Positions 28,201 through 38,781 are shown, counted from the stretch's first letter. The stretch is 64,000 nucleotides of DNA from Prostheceraeus crozeri (GCA_907163375.1 CAJQUW010009247.1:1-64000), one strand, 5' to 3'. The notes: generated from the sequence alone by a model not told the origin. Program-made: numbers and translations.

Positions 28201-30813
28201 CCGCACATCTTTTGCATGGCAATTTGATCTATCGTTTATCTAATTTCATTGTTGTTAATTGCATTCACGACATGGTTTAAGATGCTTTGGTGGACAATCG
28301 ATCCCCGCTACTTGCCTTAATGTCGGCGGTCACAATTGTGACGTGTTATTTATTCATTGATTATTATTGCCTTGACAACTGATGTGTGGTGGTGAGGGTT
28401 TCATCCTGCCAACTGACAGAGTCGCGTAAGTGGCTCGTAGCTCAGATGGTTAGAGCACAGGTCTAGTTAACCTTGGTCGTAGGTTCGAATCCTACCAGCC
28501 GCACATCTTTTGCATGGCAATTTGATCTATCGTTTATCTAATTTCATTGTTGTTAATTGCATTCACGACATGGTTTAAGATGCTTTGGTGGACAATCGAT
28601 CCCCGCTACTTGCCTTAATGTCGGCGGTCACAATTGTGACGTGTTATTTATTCATTGATTATTATTGCCTTGACAACTGATGTGTGGTGGTGAGGGTTTC
28701 ATCCTGCCAACTGACAGAGTCGCGTAAGTGGCTCGTAGCTCAGATGGTTAGAGCACAGGTCTAGTTAACCTTGGTCGTAGGTTCGAATCCTACCAGCCGC
28801 ACATCTTTTGCATGGCAATTTGATCTATCGTTTATCTAATTTCATTGTTGTTAATTGCATTCACGACATGGTTTAAGATGCTTTGGTGGACAATCGATCC
28901 CCGCTACTTGCCTTAATGTCGGCGGTCACAATTGTGACGTGTTATTTATTCATTGATTATTATTGCCTTGACAACTGATGTGTGGTGGTGAGGGTTTCAT
29001 CCTGCCAACTGACAGAGTCGCGTAAGTGGCTCGTAGCTCAGATGGTTAGAGCACAGGTCTAGTTAACCTTGGTCGTAGGTTCGAATCCTACCAGCCGCAC
29101 ATCTTTTGCATGGCAATTTGATCTATCGTTTATCTAATTTCATTGTTGTTAATTGCATTCACGACATGGTTTAAGATGCTTTGGTGGACAATCGATCCCC
29201 GCTACTTGCCTTAATGTCGGCGGTCACAATTGTGACGTGTTATTTATTCATTGATTATTATTGCCTTGACAACTGATGTGTGGTGGTGAGGGTTTCATCC
29301 TGCCAACTGACAGAGTCGCGTAAGTGGCTCGTAGCTCAGATGGTTAGAGCACAGGTCTAGTTAACCTTGGTCGTAGGTTCGAATCCTACCAGCCGCACAT
29401 CTTTTGCATGGCAATTTGATCTATCGTTTATCTAATTTCATTGTTGTTAATTGCATTCACGACATGGTTTAAGATGCTTTGGTGGACAATCGATCCCCGC
29501 TACTTGCCTTAATGTCGGCGGTCACAATTGTGACGTGTTATTTATTCATTGATTATTATTGCCTTGACAACTGATGTGTGGTGGTGAGGGTTTCATCCTG
29601 CCAACTGACAGAGTCGCGTAAGTGGCTCGTAGCTCAGATGGTTAGAGCACAGGTCTAGTTAACCTTGGTCGTAGGTTCGAATCCTACCAGCCGCACATCT
29701 TTTGCATGGCAATTTGATCTATCGTTTATCTAATTTCATTGTTGTTAATTGCATTCACGACATGGTTTAAGATGCTTTGGTGGACAATCGATCCCCGCTA
29801 CTTGCCTTAATGTCGGCGGTCACAATTGTGACGTGTTATTTATTCATTGATTATTATTGCCTTGACAACTGATGTGTGGTGGTGAGGGTTTCATCCTGCC
29901 AACTGACAGAGTCGCGTAAGTGGCTCGTAGCTCAGATGGTTAGAGCACAGGTCTAGTTAACCTTGGTCGTAGGTTCGAATCCTACCAGCCGCACATCTTT
30001 TGCATGGCAATTTGATCTATCGTTTATCTAATTTCATTGTTGTTAATTGCATTCACGACATGGTTTAAGATGCTTTGGTGGACAATCGATCCCCGCTACT
30101 TGCCTTAATGTCGGCGGTCACAATTGTGACGTGTTATTTATTCATTGATTATTATTGCCTTGACAACTGATGTGTGGTGGTGAGGGTTTCATCCTGCCAA
30201 CTGACAGAGTCGCGTAAGTGGCTCGTAGCTCAGATGGTTAGAGCACAGGTCTAGTTAACCTTGGTCGTAGGTTCGAATCCTACCAGCCGCACATCTTTTG
30301 CATGGCAACTTGATCTATCGTTTATCTAATTTCATTGTTGTTAATTGCATTCACGACATGGTTTAAGATGCTTTGGTGGACAATCGATCCCCGCTACTTG
30401 CCTTAATGTCGGCGGTCACAATTGTGACGTGTTATTTATTCATTGATTATTATTGCCTTGACAACTGATGTGTGGTGGTGAGGGTTTCATCCTGCCAACT
30501 GACAGAGTCGCGTAAGTGGCTCGTAGCTCAGATGGTTAGAGCACAGGTCTAGTTAACCTTGGTCGTAGGTTCGAATCCTACCAGCCGCACATCTTTTGCA
30601 TGGCAATTTGATCTATCGTTTATCTAATTTCATTGTTGTTAATTGCATTCACGACATGGTTTAAGATGCTTTGGTGGACAATCGATCCCCGCTACTTGCC
30701 TTAATGTCGGCGGTCACAATTGTGACGTGTTATTTATTCATTGATTATTATTGCCTTGACAACTGATGTGTGGTGGTGAGGGTTTCATCCTGCCAACTGA
30801 CAGAGTCGCGTAA

Positions 30814-30887
30814 GTGGCTCGTAGCTCAGATGGTTAGAGCACAGGTCTAGTTAACCTTGGTCGTAGGTTCGAATCCTACCAGCCGCA
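30814..30887 (+). tRNA. tRNA-like gene, array copy 56 (last)
   Basis: Same sequence as copy 1 with TTTT terminator. The unit spacer is cut at 30943, where non-array sequence begins. Confidence 0.65.
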
Positions 30888-30943
30888 CATCTTTTGCATG
30901 GCAATTTGATCTATCGTTTATCTAATTTCATTGTTGTTAATTG

Positions 30944-30998
30944 TATCGCTGATTTGCTTTCATTCGTCGGAGAGCTTGAATGGCTGAAGAAAACTTTT
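30944..30998. other. 55-bp unique spacer between array and right inverted-repeat arm
   Basis: Not found at the left junction. No gene or motif recognised. Confidence 0.5.
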
Positions 30999-31484
30999 GA
31001 CTTTTACGTTTCGTCATTTTACGTTTCGCCATTTTCCGTGTTAGTCTTTGCTAAAACCTATCTTTACCACATTTGCATAGGTACTAACTATTGCGACATA
31101 AGTGACACTCGAAATGAGCAATGTCACAGTGGTTACATTGGCAAAGTTGAATGCAATTACGTATGAAACAGCGTTGACAAAATGCATGCTTACATCTCTT
31201 GAAGATGCGCTTTTCATTTCCATCCTTTCGCTTACATACATCGCAGCACATAGTTTCACCGTTACTGATGTCTATAGCAAGTCTTTTTGAAGATATGAAT
31301 TTGCTAGCCTTTTCTAAATAATAGACGCATGTACAGAAGGAATATACTTCGAGAGTGAGCAGACATAGCTCGAAAACCAGTTGTGCTACAATCAAGTACC
31401 ACTGCATTTTCAATTTTTCTTTATGGAAAGTTGAATGTGAATATCTGAAATCGCTTCAATCACTAGACTGCTACCATGATGGTT
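30999..31484 (-). repeat. Right arm of 486-bp inverted repeat
   Basis: Reverse complement of 13866-14351. It contains the RING-like gene and the 3' end of the 31410-31820 gene, and runs without break into the rest of the Polinton right part. Confidence 0.9.
31084..31407 (-). CDS. RING-like zinc-finger protein, right copy
   Basis: 107 residues, same protein as 13943-14266; the two silent differences seen suggest either very recent duplication or gene conversion. It begins a few bases after the stop of the 31410-31820 gene on the same strand, so here it sits in a natural gene series. Cys/His pattern as described for the left copy. Confidence 0.6.
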   Translation of the reverse strand: MQWYLIVAQLVFELCLLTLEVYSFCTCVYYLEKASKFISSKRLAIDISNGETMCCDVCKRKDGNEKRIFKRCKHAFCQRCFIRNCIQLCQCNHCDIAHFECHLCRNS

Positions 31485-31820
31485 AAATGCGTTAAGACGT
31501 TCAGCAATTTTTATCATATGTCTTTTAAGAAATTCTTCGGGGTGATCTACCACTTCCATTGAATAAGAAGCAAAATGGAAAGAGCGACTTTCCACCTCTT
31601 CCTTTCCAAAATGACTAAACTTAATTTTCGCAACTAATCGCGCCATGACAATGCTATCAGAGAATGTATTCATTAACTCTAGAAATAGAGTGCTAGCATC
31701 ATCGACCACTGCTTCGATGTCGGTCTCATCTTTATGAAAATTTATCACATAATCTTGAACAGCTCCTTTTAAACTTTGCCTATGAAAACGTAATGTTCCG
31801 CAGTCGTTTGAGAAAGACAT
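31410..31820 (-). CDS. Stand-alone protein resembling the N-terminal domain of Polinton polymerases
   Basis: 136 residues from ATG 31818-31820. The middle (ARLVAKIKFSHF, then a FHFASYSMEVV stretch) and the end (ERLNAFNHHGSSLVIEAISDIHIQL) fit a domain commonly found at the N-terminus of Polinton polymerases or as a separate ORF, with a K-I/L-x(V/F) strand and a closing GSG-x-x-(I/L)-x-x-I-x-x-(I/L)-x-I pattern. The polymerase at 1-3750 has an analogous segment (NERDSGLVFDGIETAMIKIS). Function unknown. A near-match of the ATGCAAA motif (ATGCAAT, 31846-31852) lies 25 nt upstream. Confidence 0.55.
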   Translation of the reverse strand: MSFSNDCGTLRFHRQSLKGAVQDYVINFHKDETDIEAVVDDASTLFLELMNTFSDSIVMARLVAKIKFSHFGKEEVESRSFHFASYSMEVVDHPEEFLKRHMIKIAERLNAFNHHGSSLVIEAISDIHIQLSIKKN

Positions 31821-31907
31821 GATCGCCCTTTAACTAACCCATCCATTGCATGAAAACAACAACTCTTCTCATAGTAACATTTATTGAATAACGGTAACAA
31901 GCATGCA

Positions 31908-32438
31908 TTATAAATCAATGGTTTGAAAGAGATAAAATAGATACAGCTGATAACTATCATCCAGCGAGCAATGATAACCATACAGGACTTTGGCAGTGTT
32001 GAGGTAAGGAGGAAAGAAGCATTGGTTATGAACGTAGCTACTACAACGAACAGACAAAATAGGAACACACAAATCCTTAAAACGTTTCGTGACTTCATGA
32101 TAATGTTGATTCACTCTACTATCCCAAGGCGGGAGCAAAATATCATCAATGATTAGATTGGGAAATACTTTCCTCTCCTTACCAGGATTATTACAAAAGA
32201 TGCGTATAACATTGAAAGCAGCTAACCATCGTTTAAAGTCAATAAGAAGAGCACTTTCACAAGAAAAGCCATAGTCTTGCAAATATTTCAGATTAAGTCC
32301 ATGAATGTGTTTTCTCGCCCATTGATCAACATTGGGATCGCAGTTGGCATGTTGATGATAGACACTAACAATCTGATATGTCCAATTGTTCATAGCAATA
32401 GCACTGAGCTCCTGTACAGGTTCACCCTCACAATCCAT
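31908..32438 (-). CDS. DnaQ-like exonuclease-like Polinton protein
   Basis: 176 residues from ATG 32436-32438. It opens MDCEGEPVQELSAIAMN, with D-x-E followed by VQEL. It then has QWARKHIHGLN, a central FKRWLAAFNVIRIFCNNPGKE, then LPPWDSRVNQHYHEV, and the closing LYGYHCSLDDSYQLYL. This order is typical of a frequently seen Polinton ORF that resembles RNase-H-fold 3'-5' exonucleases, with the D-x-E and the late HC-x-L-x-D as candidate metal ligands. Activity is inferred, not shown. A longer antisense-frame ORF (31769-32098) on the same strand is treated as a shadow. Confidence 0.6.
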   Translation of the reverse strand: MDCEGEPVQELSAIAMNNWTYQIVSVYHQHANCDPNVDQWARKHIHGLNLKYLQDYGFSCESALLIDFKRWLAAFNVIRIFCNNPGKERKVFPNLIIDDILLPPWDSRVNQHYHEVTKRFKDLCVPILSVRCSSYVHNQCFFPPYLNTAKVLYGYHCSLDDSYQLYLFYLFQTIDL

Positions 32439-32490
32439 AAAAATGATGATAGAAGCCTAAAACGGAAATTTACACATCTAAGGAAACGTT

Positions 32491-32691
32491 CTATAACATA
32501 TTACAAAATGAAGAATTACATCGATGCTTTTCACGACAAAATACACAAATGATATGATGGCAACGAAGAAGTAAAATGTATCTAATAAGACCACGTCTAC
32601 GACACTCAAAGCACATAAGCGAATTGTCATAGGGTAGAGTTAGGAAAGGACTAGTAATTCTCCTTCTTTGATTTGCGTTTTGATGTAGCAT
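32491..32691 (-). CDS. Small second RING-like ORF
   Basis: 66 residues from ATG 32689-32691. Cys/His cluster CFEC, 11 residues, CHHIICVFC, then C and C near the end follows the first part of a RING finger, as in the larger RING-like protein of this element. It overlaps the basic tail of the neighbouring gene in another frame by about 40 nt. Short, so moderate confidence only. Confidence 0.4.
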   Translation of the reverse strand: MLHQNANQRRRITSPFLTLPYDNSLMCFECRRRGLIRYILLLRCHHIICVFCREKHRCNSSFCNML

Positions 32692-33422
32692 TCTTCTCCG
32701 ACTTGCGCTTCGTACCACTGCTGTTAAGGATTTGATCAATTATGTCGTCCACGTTGGGTGGTTTTGGAATATATAGGATGGATTCCATATGCATGGAGAG
32801 AGAGGCTATTTTATTATCCTTGTGTCGACCATAATATAGCCCATTCACTTTGAAATATCCCAAGTACCTTCTCCGAGCTCATCACATCTGATGGGTATTG
32901 AATGATCTCTATCCTTCTTATAGTAAGTACACCAATGTGATACCGGTAGGCAAATGTGATTACCATCCCAAATCTTCCTATAGGGAGTATCCTTGTCATC
33001 TCTCGCCTTCCACTCTTGAGGAAGAGGAGTAGGAATGTCCATATTTAATGTCACGTACTCCTCAATAATATCAAGTTGGTGGCGAATGTACGGACTCACG
33101 GGGATCAGTATGTAGTCCCCATACTGATTGTGCATTATCTTGACATCCGTGGAAGGGAGCATTCCCGTTTGGAGTACTACGCTATGATCATCATAACGCA
33201 AGGCTTGTTTAAATTTACGCTGTAGCGGTGTAGGATTATGTACCTTGGATGTTTCTTCCACTGGCCTCAGTTGTAGATGATCTGACCGTAGCGAACCTTG
33301 TAACGTTTGACCGCCATTTTGTCCTACTAGTGCAGCAGATGGAGTAGATGCCTGAAAATGAAAAAAGATTGTATTAAGTTTACGTTCAAGGGAGGAGAGG
33401 GAGGGAAGTAGCGACTTACCAT
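32651..33422 (-). pseudogene. Spliced Polinton gene with 1-base frameshift
   Basis: Exon 1 is just the ATG (33420-33422), followed by GTAAGT. The intron is 33352-33419 (68 nt, pyrimidine-rich end, CAG). Exon 2 starts at 33351 and is open to a stop at 32845. Its middle has the pattern YRKIWDGNHICLPVSHWCTYY and ELGEGTWDIS, seen in a conserved Polinton ORF. The matching continuation (VNGLYYGRHKD, then SLSMHMESILYIP and a Lys-rich tail) is in the minus-one frame and ends at 32651. A single lost base near 32846-32853 explains this. It may be true decay, a sequencing error or, less likely, programmed shifting, since no canonical slippery heptamer is seen. Confidence 0.65.
33352..33419 (-). other. 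68-nt spliceosomal intron directly after the ATG
   Basis: Donor ATG|GTAAGT, acceptor TTTTTTCATTTTCAG|GC. Removing it joins the ATG to an open frame of 507 nt. Without splicing the ATG is followed by codons of unrelated low-complexity sequence. Confidence 0.7.
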
Positions 33423-33519
33423 TTTAGTTGGATAATAGAACAGGGAACTAGAGAGAGAGAAAATGTGCGTCCGTCACTCGTGTGATTCAACGATGAAATG
33501 ATTCTCACTGTGGAAGGCT

Positions 33520-33570
33520 CGCTATTTATAAAGAAATGCTTGATTCTCATTGGATGATGATCCTCATTGG
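33520..33570 (-). promoter_or_regulatory. TATA box with two upstream CCAAT boxes
   Basis: In minus orientation CCAAT lies at 33570-33566 and at 33553-33549, then CTTTATAAATAG at 33533-33522, about 100 nt before the spliced ATG at 33422. Layout and order are those of an RNA polymerase II promoter. TATAAATAG recurs in the repeats at 62980-63660. Confidence 0.65.
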
Positions 33571-33574
33571 ACAA

Positions 33575-35387
33575 TAACATCAAGCTGATTCGAAATCTGG
33601 CCTCCGTTTACCCATCCGAGCCTTCGTTTTGGTGCTACAACCCAAAACGTCCCAAATTCTAACTCTGTCGTTTTTCGCCAATGTCCCAAAATCTTAAATG
33701 GTGTCTCACATCTAAACGAAGACAGATAGGAACAAGCCGTTTCTTTCACTGAATTTGTCTCACTCTTAGCTTTCAAACGAGCTATCGCACGACAAAATCC
33801 GTCCACTGGAAGCCAAAATCGAAGCAAGCTGTCCAGAGGGGGGGGACGTCAGTGAAATTTCAGAATTTGATGAAAAATGTTTTGGTGACGGTCCCAGGTC
33901 GAAATTCCACACTTTGGAAAATTTTCAAAATTTTACCCATACAAAGTCACTCTGACACTTAGGATTTTTTCAGGTAAGCGAGCTCCGACCTAAAATCTTG
34001 TAACCGCACTAACTTTTGAACGAAGACAGATAGGAACAAGCCGATTCTTTCACTGAATTTGTCTCACTCTTAGCTTTCAAACGAGCTATCGCACGACAAA
34101 ATCCGTCCACTGGAAGCCAAAATCGAAGGAAGCTGGCCAGAGGGGGGGGGGACGTCAGCGAAAATTTTTCTATCCGATTGACTTGAAACTCACCATACCG
34201 ATGCAGAATTTCACGCTGAATCCGAATCTGGCCTCCGTTTTCTCATCCGATGCTTCGTTTTGGCTCTACAGTAGGCAGCCATCGCAAAAATTCTAACTCT
34301 GTCGTTTTTTCGAAAAATGTTGAAAATTTTTTCTCTCCGATTGACTTGAAACTCACCATACAGATAGAGAATTTCACGCTGATTCCAAATCTGGCCTCCG
34401 TTTACCCATCCGAGCCTTCGTTTTGGTGCTACAGCCCAAAACGTCCCAAATTCTAACTCTGTCGTTTTTCGCCAATGTCCCAAAATCTTAAATGGCGTCT
34501 CACATCTAAACGAAGACAGATAGGAACAAGCCGATTCTTTCACTGAATTTGTCTCACTCTTAGCTTTCAAACGAGCTATGGCACGACAAAATCCGTCCAC
34601 TGGAAGCCAAAATCGAAGCGAGCTGTCCAGAGGGGGGGGACGTCAGCGAAAATTTTTCTATCCGATTGACTTGAAACTCACCATACCGATGCAGAATTTC
34701 ACGCTGAATCCGAATCTGGCCTCCGTTTTCTCATCCGATGCTTCGTTTTGGCTCTACAGTAGGCAGCCATCGCAAAAATTCTAACTCAGTCGTTTTTTCG
34801 AAAAATGTTGAAAATTTTTTCTCTCCGATTGACTTGAAACTCACCATACAGATAGAGAATTTCACGCTGATTCCAAATCTGGCCTCCGTTTACCCATCCG
34901 AGCCTTCGTTTTGGTGCTACAGCCCAAAACGTCCCAAATTCTAACTCTGTCGTTTTTCGCCAATGTCCCAAAATCTTAAATGGCGTCTCACATCTAAACG
35001 AAGACAGATAGGAACAAGCCGTTTCTTTCACTGAATTTGTCTCACTCTTAGCTTTCAAACGAGCTATCGCACGATAAAATCCGTCCACTAGAAGCCAAAA
35101 TCGAAGCAAGCTGTCCAGAGGGGGGGGACGTCAGCGAAAATTTTTTTCTCTCCGATTGACTTGAAACTCACCATACCGATGCAGAATTTCACGCTGAATC
35201 CGAATCTGGCCTCCGTTTTCCCATCCGATGCTTCGTTTGGGCGCTACACACCAAAACGTCCCAAATTTTAACTCTGTTAAAATTTTGAAGAAAAATTTTT
35301 TCTCGCCGATTGAGCTGGAAATCACACCACAGATGCAGAATTTTACGCTGAATCCGAATCTGGCAGCCATTTCACCATCCACGACAA
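33575..35387. repeat. About 488-bp satellite, partial tandem copies with poly-G tracts
   Basis: The phrase CTGAATCCGAATCTGGCC recurs at 34216, 34704 and 35194 (spacing 488 and 490). Each unit also holds a second, diverged half with CTGATTCCAAATCTGGCC and a run of 7-10 G before ACGTCAG (about 33838, 34141, 34628, 35119). Minus-strand open frames here repeat with the unit and are not considered genes. A related patch in opposite orientation lies at 58750-59400. Confidence 0.8.
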
Positions 35388-35460
35388 CCTAGACGGTCGC
35401 CCACGTCAACCTGGACGGTCGCCCACGTCAACCTAGACGGTCGCCCACGTCAACCAGGCG
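35388..35460. repeat. 22-bp minisatellite, about 3.5 copies
   Basis: Unit CAACCTAGACGGTCGCCCAC plus GT, adjoining the satellite. GC-rich compared with its surroundings. Confidence 0.75.
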
Positions 35461-35665
35461 GTCGGACCAACTCACCCGAGTCTCACACTCTGTCGTTGCA
35501 GAGGGGGGGGGAGTCAGCGAACATGTTGTGAACGTGAACCCACCTGGCCGGCACACCACGACAGACCACAACCTCTGTCGTTCCAGAGGGGGGGGACTCA
35601 GACCCGAAGCACCACGGCGGCCGACCACGACACTCTACCGTTCCAGAGGGGGGGGGGGCGCCGGT
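35461..35665. repeat. Repeated poly-G segments
   Basis: Three tracts of 8-12 G, each preceded by a CGTT(G/C)CAGA sequence (about 35505, 35586, 35647), spaced 61-80 bp. No gene. The GC-rich open frames on either strand have no recognisable domain. Confidence 0.6.
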
Positions 35666-37020
35666 CGAGTGTTTGTCACTTGCTTACTACTTCCAAATTC
35701 ACCAATGAGACAATAATTAGCTGTAGTCTGCTTCAAGTGATAAAATCTTTTATAAAATTGATATTGAATTTGATCTAAACTTTTTTAGATTATTAAAGAA
35801 GCAGAATTCGGCACAGTATTTCATTTTTGATAACGCAAGCATCTCGAATGTATTCTTTGAAATATCTCCAGGAACTTGTCCAAATTCTTTTAGTTGTTTA
35901 ACTGTTAAATAAGAAGCTTGCAATCAACCACTGCATGATTGGATTAGAATCAGTCACATCCAAAGAAATAGACTTTATCTGAAGTTGACTAGAATGGAGA
36001 ATGGCTCAAGGTCGCGGCACATCCGGGCGAACTAAGTTGGGGCATGAACCACCAATTAAAAGGCTAGAATTGCACATGTGACTGTTTCTAACCCAATAAT
36101 TAAGCAGTTGACAAGTATTTCACCGATCAACAAAAGCGAAACTTTTGTGCCACTTGTGTATTGCATGAAGCTTTACTTTCATTCTAGAGGTTTTATTGTT
36201 ATCAATTTCTATGGTCACATGGGTCATTCTAAACTTTTACTGTTATTCATACCCAACTAAGTCTCTCCGACTGTGACGTAGATATCGTATATAAATCATA
36301 GATGTCCCTGCCTTGAGTCAATTTCCACTCTGGTCAACTTCAGAAGGCCAACAATCTACGTCTATGGCTCAATCATACACCGATCTATGTCACTGTTATT
36401 AGATCTTCTGATTAATCAAATTACTCAAGCATTTAACAGTTGCATATTCTTGTCGCTAGGATCTTATATAGGATGTCACACTGTATATCCTATATACAAA
36501 GAGAAATGATGCTACTGCTAAGCTGTCGGTAGGCCTACTTAACCATTGTGAGACAGATGAGTTCACCAGAGTTTAGGTACCGTTGTCATGACAACACATG
36601 TCCATGACGTAGCGTATATTTCTAATTTTGTGGAGTCTCGGATTTCTTTGATGGTGGCAATTAAGCGAGTATGTAAAGACCAGTTGCATTAAAATAAGAC
36701 TTGTATCCAGTGCACAGTTCTCTGGCAAAATGCAACAAAATGCGTGAATTTTGATCAATTTAGCATGTTGCTGTCCTATTCTAATAACACTAAATTCATT
36801 CTATTTTATATCTACGCACAGCAAATGTGGGAAGATGAAGATTCTGAGCACAAAAGTGTAATAAATCCAGCCAGATAACAGAATATTTCTCCATTATGAG
36901 CTACTTTCTCAGTCTCAACTTTAATAGGTCTCATGATAAACTATAGCGAAGTGGTAAGCTTGCAAATACAGAATTGATAGAAATGATTCAAAACTTAAGA
37001 TGCATTTGCAGATGCACTTT
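35666..37020. other. No gene recognised
   Basis: AT-rich sequence with only short, featureless open frames on both strands. I see no domain, RNA or clear repeat structure. Confidence 0.5.
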
Positions 37021-37023
37021 TAT

Positions 37024-37790
37024 TGCAGACACTTTTCGATTCATGATAAGTCAGAAAAGAATGGTCGGACAATGGAAACAAAGGAATAACTTCAATAATC
37101 GTGTTTCATACGTCACCACACAATAGCAATTTAGTGAATCGCGATGAAGGGAATTAGGGTGTGCGCGCTTAGGCAAGTCCTGCTTAGTCATCGTTGCGCA
37201 GACGGGAAGTCGTCTCCTTGCGCGCGCAGTTTCGCGCTGCGACCACTTGGTCGTGCGCACATGCGGCCAGTAGAATACATTGCAGCATATGACATAGTGC
37301 GCACTTGACCCGTCCCGCGACAAATACATGTAGATAGTAAACTGATGCAACCTCTTCCTCATTCATTTTTTCCTCAACAAATGGCGTCGATTGGCCGCTG
37401 TCGCAGCCGCTTTAATGGTCGTGCATTTTTTTGGTCGCCGCGACCTGGCCGCTTAGTGGGCGCTCGCCCTTACTTTGGTCTCATCAGCTTATTGTCATCT
37501 GAGTGTCTGCAAAATGTGTCACCCAATGTTGAACAAGGAGCTCACAAAATAACAAATGAATAACAAGTCACAAAATGTAAATGAACAAGCTGACACTCAC
37601 AGGATAATAAGCTGATGAGATCAAAGCATTTCTCTTTGTCACCATTCATTAAATCGCTATTGTCTGGACTCTGTCCAATGACTCACGAAGCACGATTATT
37701 GAAGACAGGTCTTTGTTTCCATTGTGTGTCCATTCTTCTCTGCCTCATCATGGATCGAAAAGTGTCAGCAAAATAGTTGCTCGTGTGAAA
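37024..37790. mobile_element. MITE with long terminal inverted repeats
   Basis: The ends beginning TGCAGACACTTTTCGATTC and, inverted, TGCTGACACTTTTCGATCC are related over about 120 bp (including ACAATGGAAACAAAG and CTTCAATAATCGTG). An inner inverted pair carries CTCATCAGCTTATT. A GC-richer segment (37150-37480) lies between. No transposase. A second copy, interrupted, is at 47217-47900. Confidence 0.65.
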
Positions 37791-38065
37791 TATCTGAATA
37801 TATATGAGAACAACATGAAATGTCAATGCTAAAATACAGCATGCAAATACTCATGCGCACTCCTGCAATTATGCAGGCCTGCTTCAGCAAACCAGACAAA
37901 GAAATCTAAGTCAGGCCAGGTCAAGAAATCGATATTCGTGACGACGAAAGCGACGTTCAATTGTGATTGATTGCACGATTGCGGTGAATAGCGCTAACCC
38001 ATATTTCATCTTCGAAACCTTTCATTTCCATGTGTTTTCATTATCGGACGAATTTTTCGCTCTTG

Positions 38066-38368
38066 ATGGCTTCAGGTGATTCCGAAATTGAAATGCAAGA
38101 AAAGGTATTTCTGGCTAGTGCAGCAATTACTTACGACAGTGCTACCAGAGCGATAAAAGAGTACGAAGAAAGATTCCATCGTAAAGCGCCTGGTCGAACA
38201 ACAGTTCAGTATTGGAAAGATCAACTATGGACAGAGGGAAGCTTACTGCCAAGAAAGAAGTCTGGAAGACCATCAGACAAAAATGTGAAGAATCAAGTGA
38301 TCAATTATGTTTTAGAAAACAGCGAAGGAACAAGTCAGAGACAAATTGCCGCGAATGTTGGAAAATAG
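38066..38368 (+). pseudogene. Transposase N-terminal helix-turn-helix fragment
   Basis: About 100 residues from ATG 38066. The segment YEERFHRKAPGRTTVQYWKD followed by G-x-L-x-x-(K)KSGRPS and ...VxxYVLENSEGTSQRQIA is the DNA-binding part of Tc1/mariner-related transposases; the catalytic domain is missing. A terminal-repeat-like TATGAAACACCCTGTA lies downstream at about 38538-38553. Confidence 0.55.
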
Positions 38369-38781
38369 GCAAAGGATTTGGTGTAATACGTGTACTAATT
38401 CTTTAATCATTTGAAAAAAAGAGAGACTTCAGAAAAAATCACCATTTAAAAATATTTTTCCTTTCACATGAATAGTTGCAACTTTCTGCAAACGGAGACA
38501 AGGCAGAAGCAACAAGATACAGAAACAGAGACAGAGACATATGAAACACCCTGTATATTTAGTTAAACAGTAAAATTGTTTTTCCACTGATTTTTTACTT
38601 GAATCATACTAACAAAGGTATGCGCAATTTAGACAATTGCTTGTTGTGTACCCTTTGATCATGATAAGATTTACAATTTTGCAGAAAAGAAGGTTTAAAG
38701 TTTTAAGAAGGTTTGCTTGTTGCTAAACTAGGTTTAGTTGCAGCCGTGAGATCAATATCCAGTGACCGACAAAGTCAAATA

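Larger units (their letters stand above)
14380..30943 (+). repeat. Tandem array: 56 copies of a 298-bp unit with a tRNA-like gene
   Basis: tRNA-like genes start at 14424 and every 298 bp to 30814 (55 intervals x 298 = 16390 bp exactly), so there is no net insertion or deletion across 56 copies. The few substitutions seen are: C to A in the T-stem in copies 20, 27, 31 and 37; T to C in the spacer (unit offset 91) in copies 7 and 54; C to T at 23465 in copy 31. The first unit begins at GTGGTGGTGAG and the last is cut after GTTAATTG. Each unit is about 74 nt of tRNA-like gene, a T4 terminator and about 220 nt of spacer. No protein ORF is supported within the array. Such uniformity points to recent amplification, strong homogenisation or assembly duplication. 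Confidence 0.95.

Noticed and set aside
14380-30943. CRISPR array
   Set aside because: 298-bp units are identical throughout, with no variable spacers, and contain pol III genes in a eukaryotic context.
31769-32098. 109-codon minus-strand ORF with hydrophobic residues
   Set aside because: It overlaps the exonuclease-like and polymerase-domain-like genes in another frame and shows no conserved pattern.
32840-32870. Programmed minus-one ribosomal frameshift
   Set aside because: No X-XXY-YYZ slippery heptamer is seen at the switch, so a lost base is the simpler explanation.
33564-35382. Repeated minus-strand ORFs of 83-129 codons
   Set aside because: They recur with the satellite period and have no domain; open frames are a by-product of the repeat.
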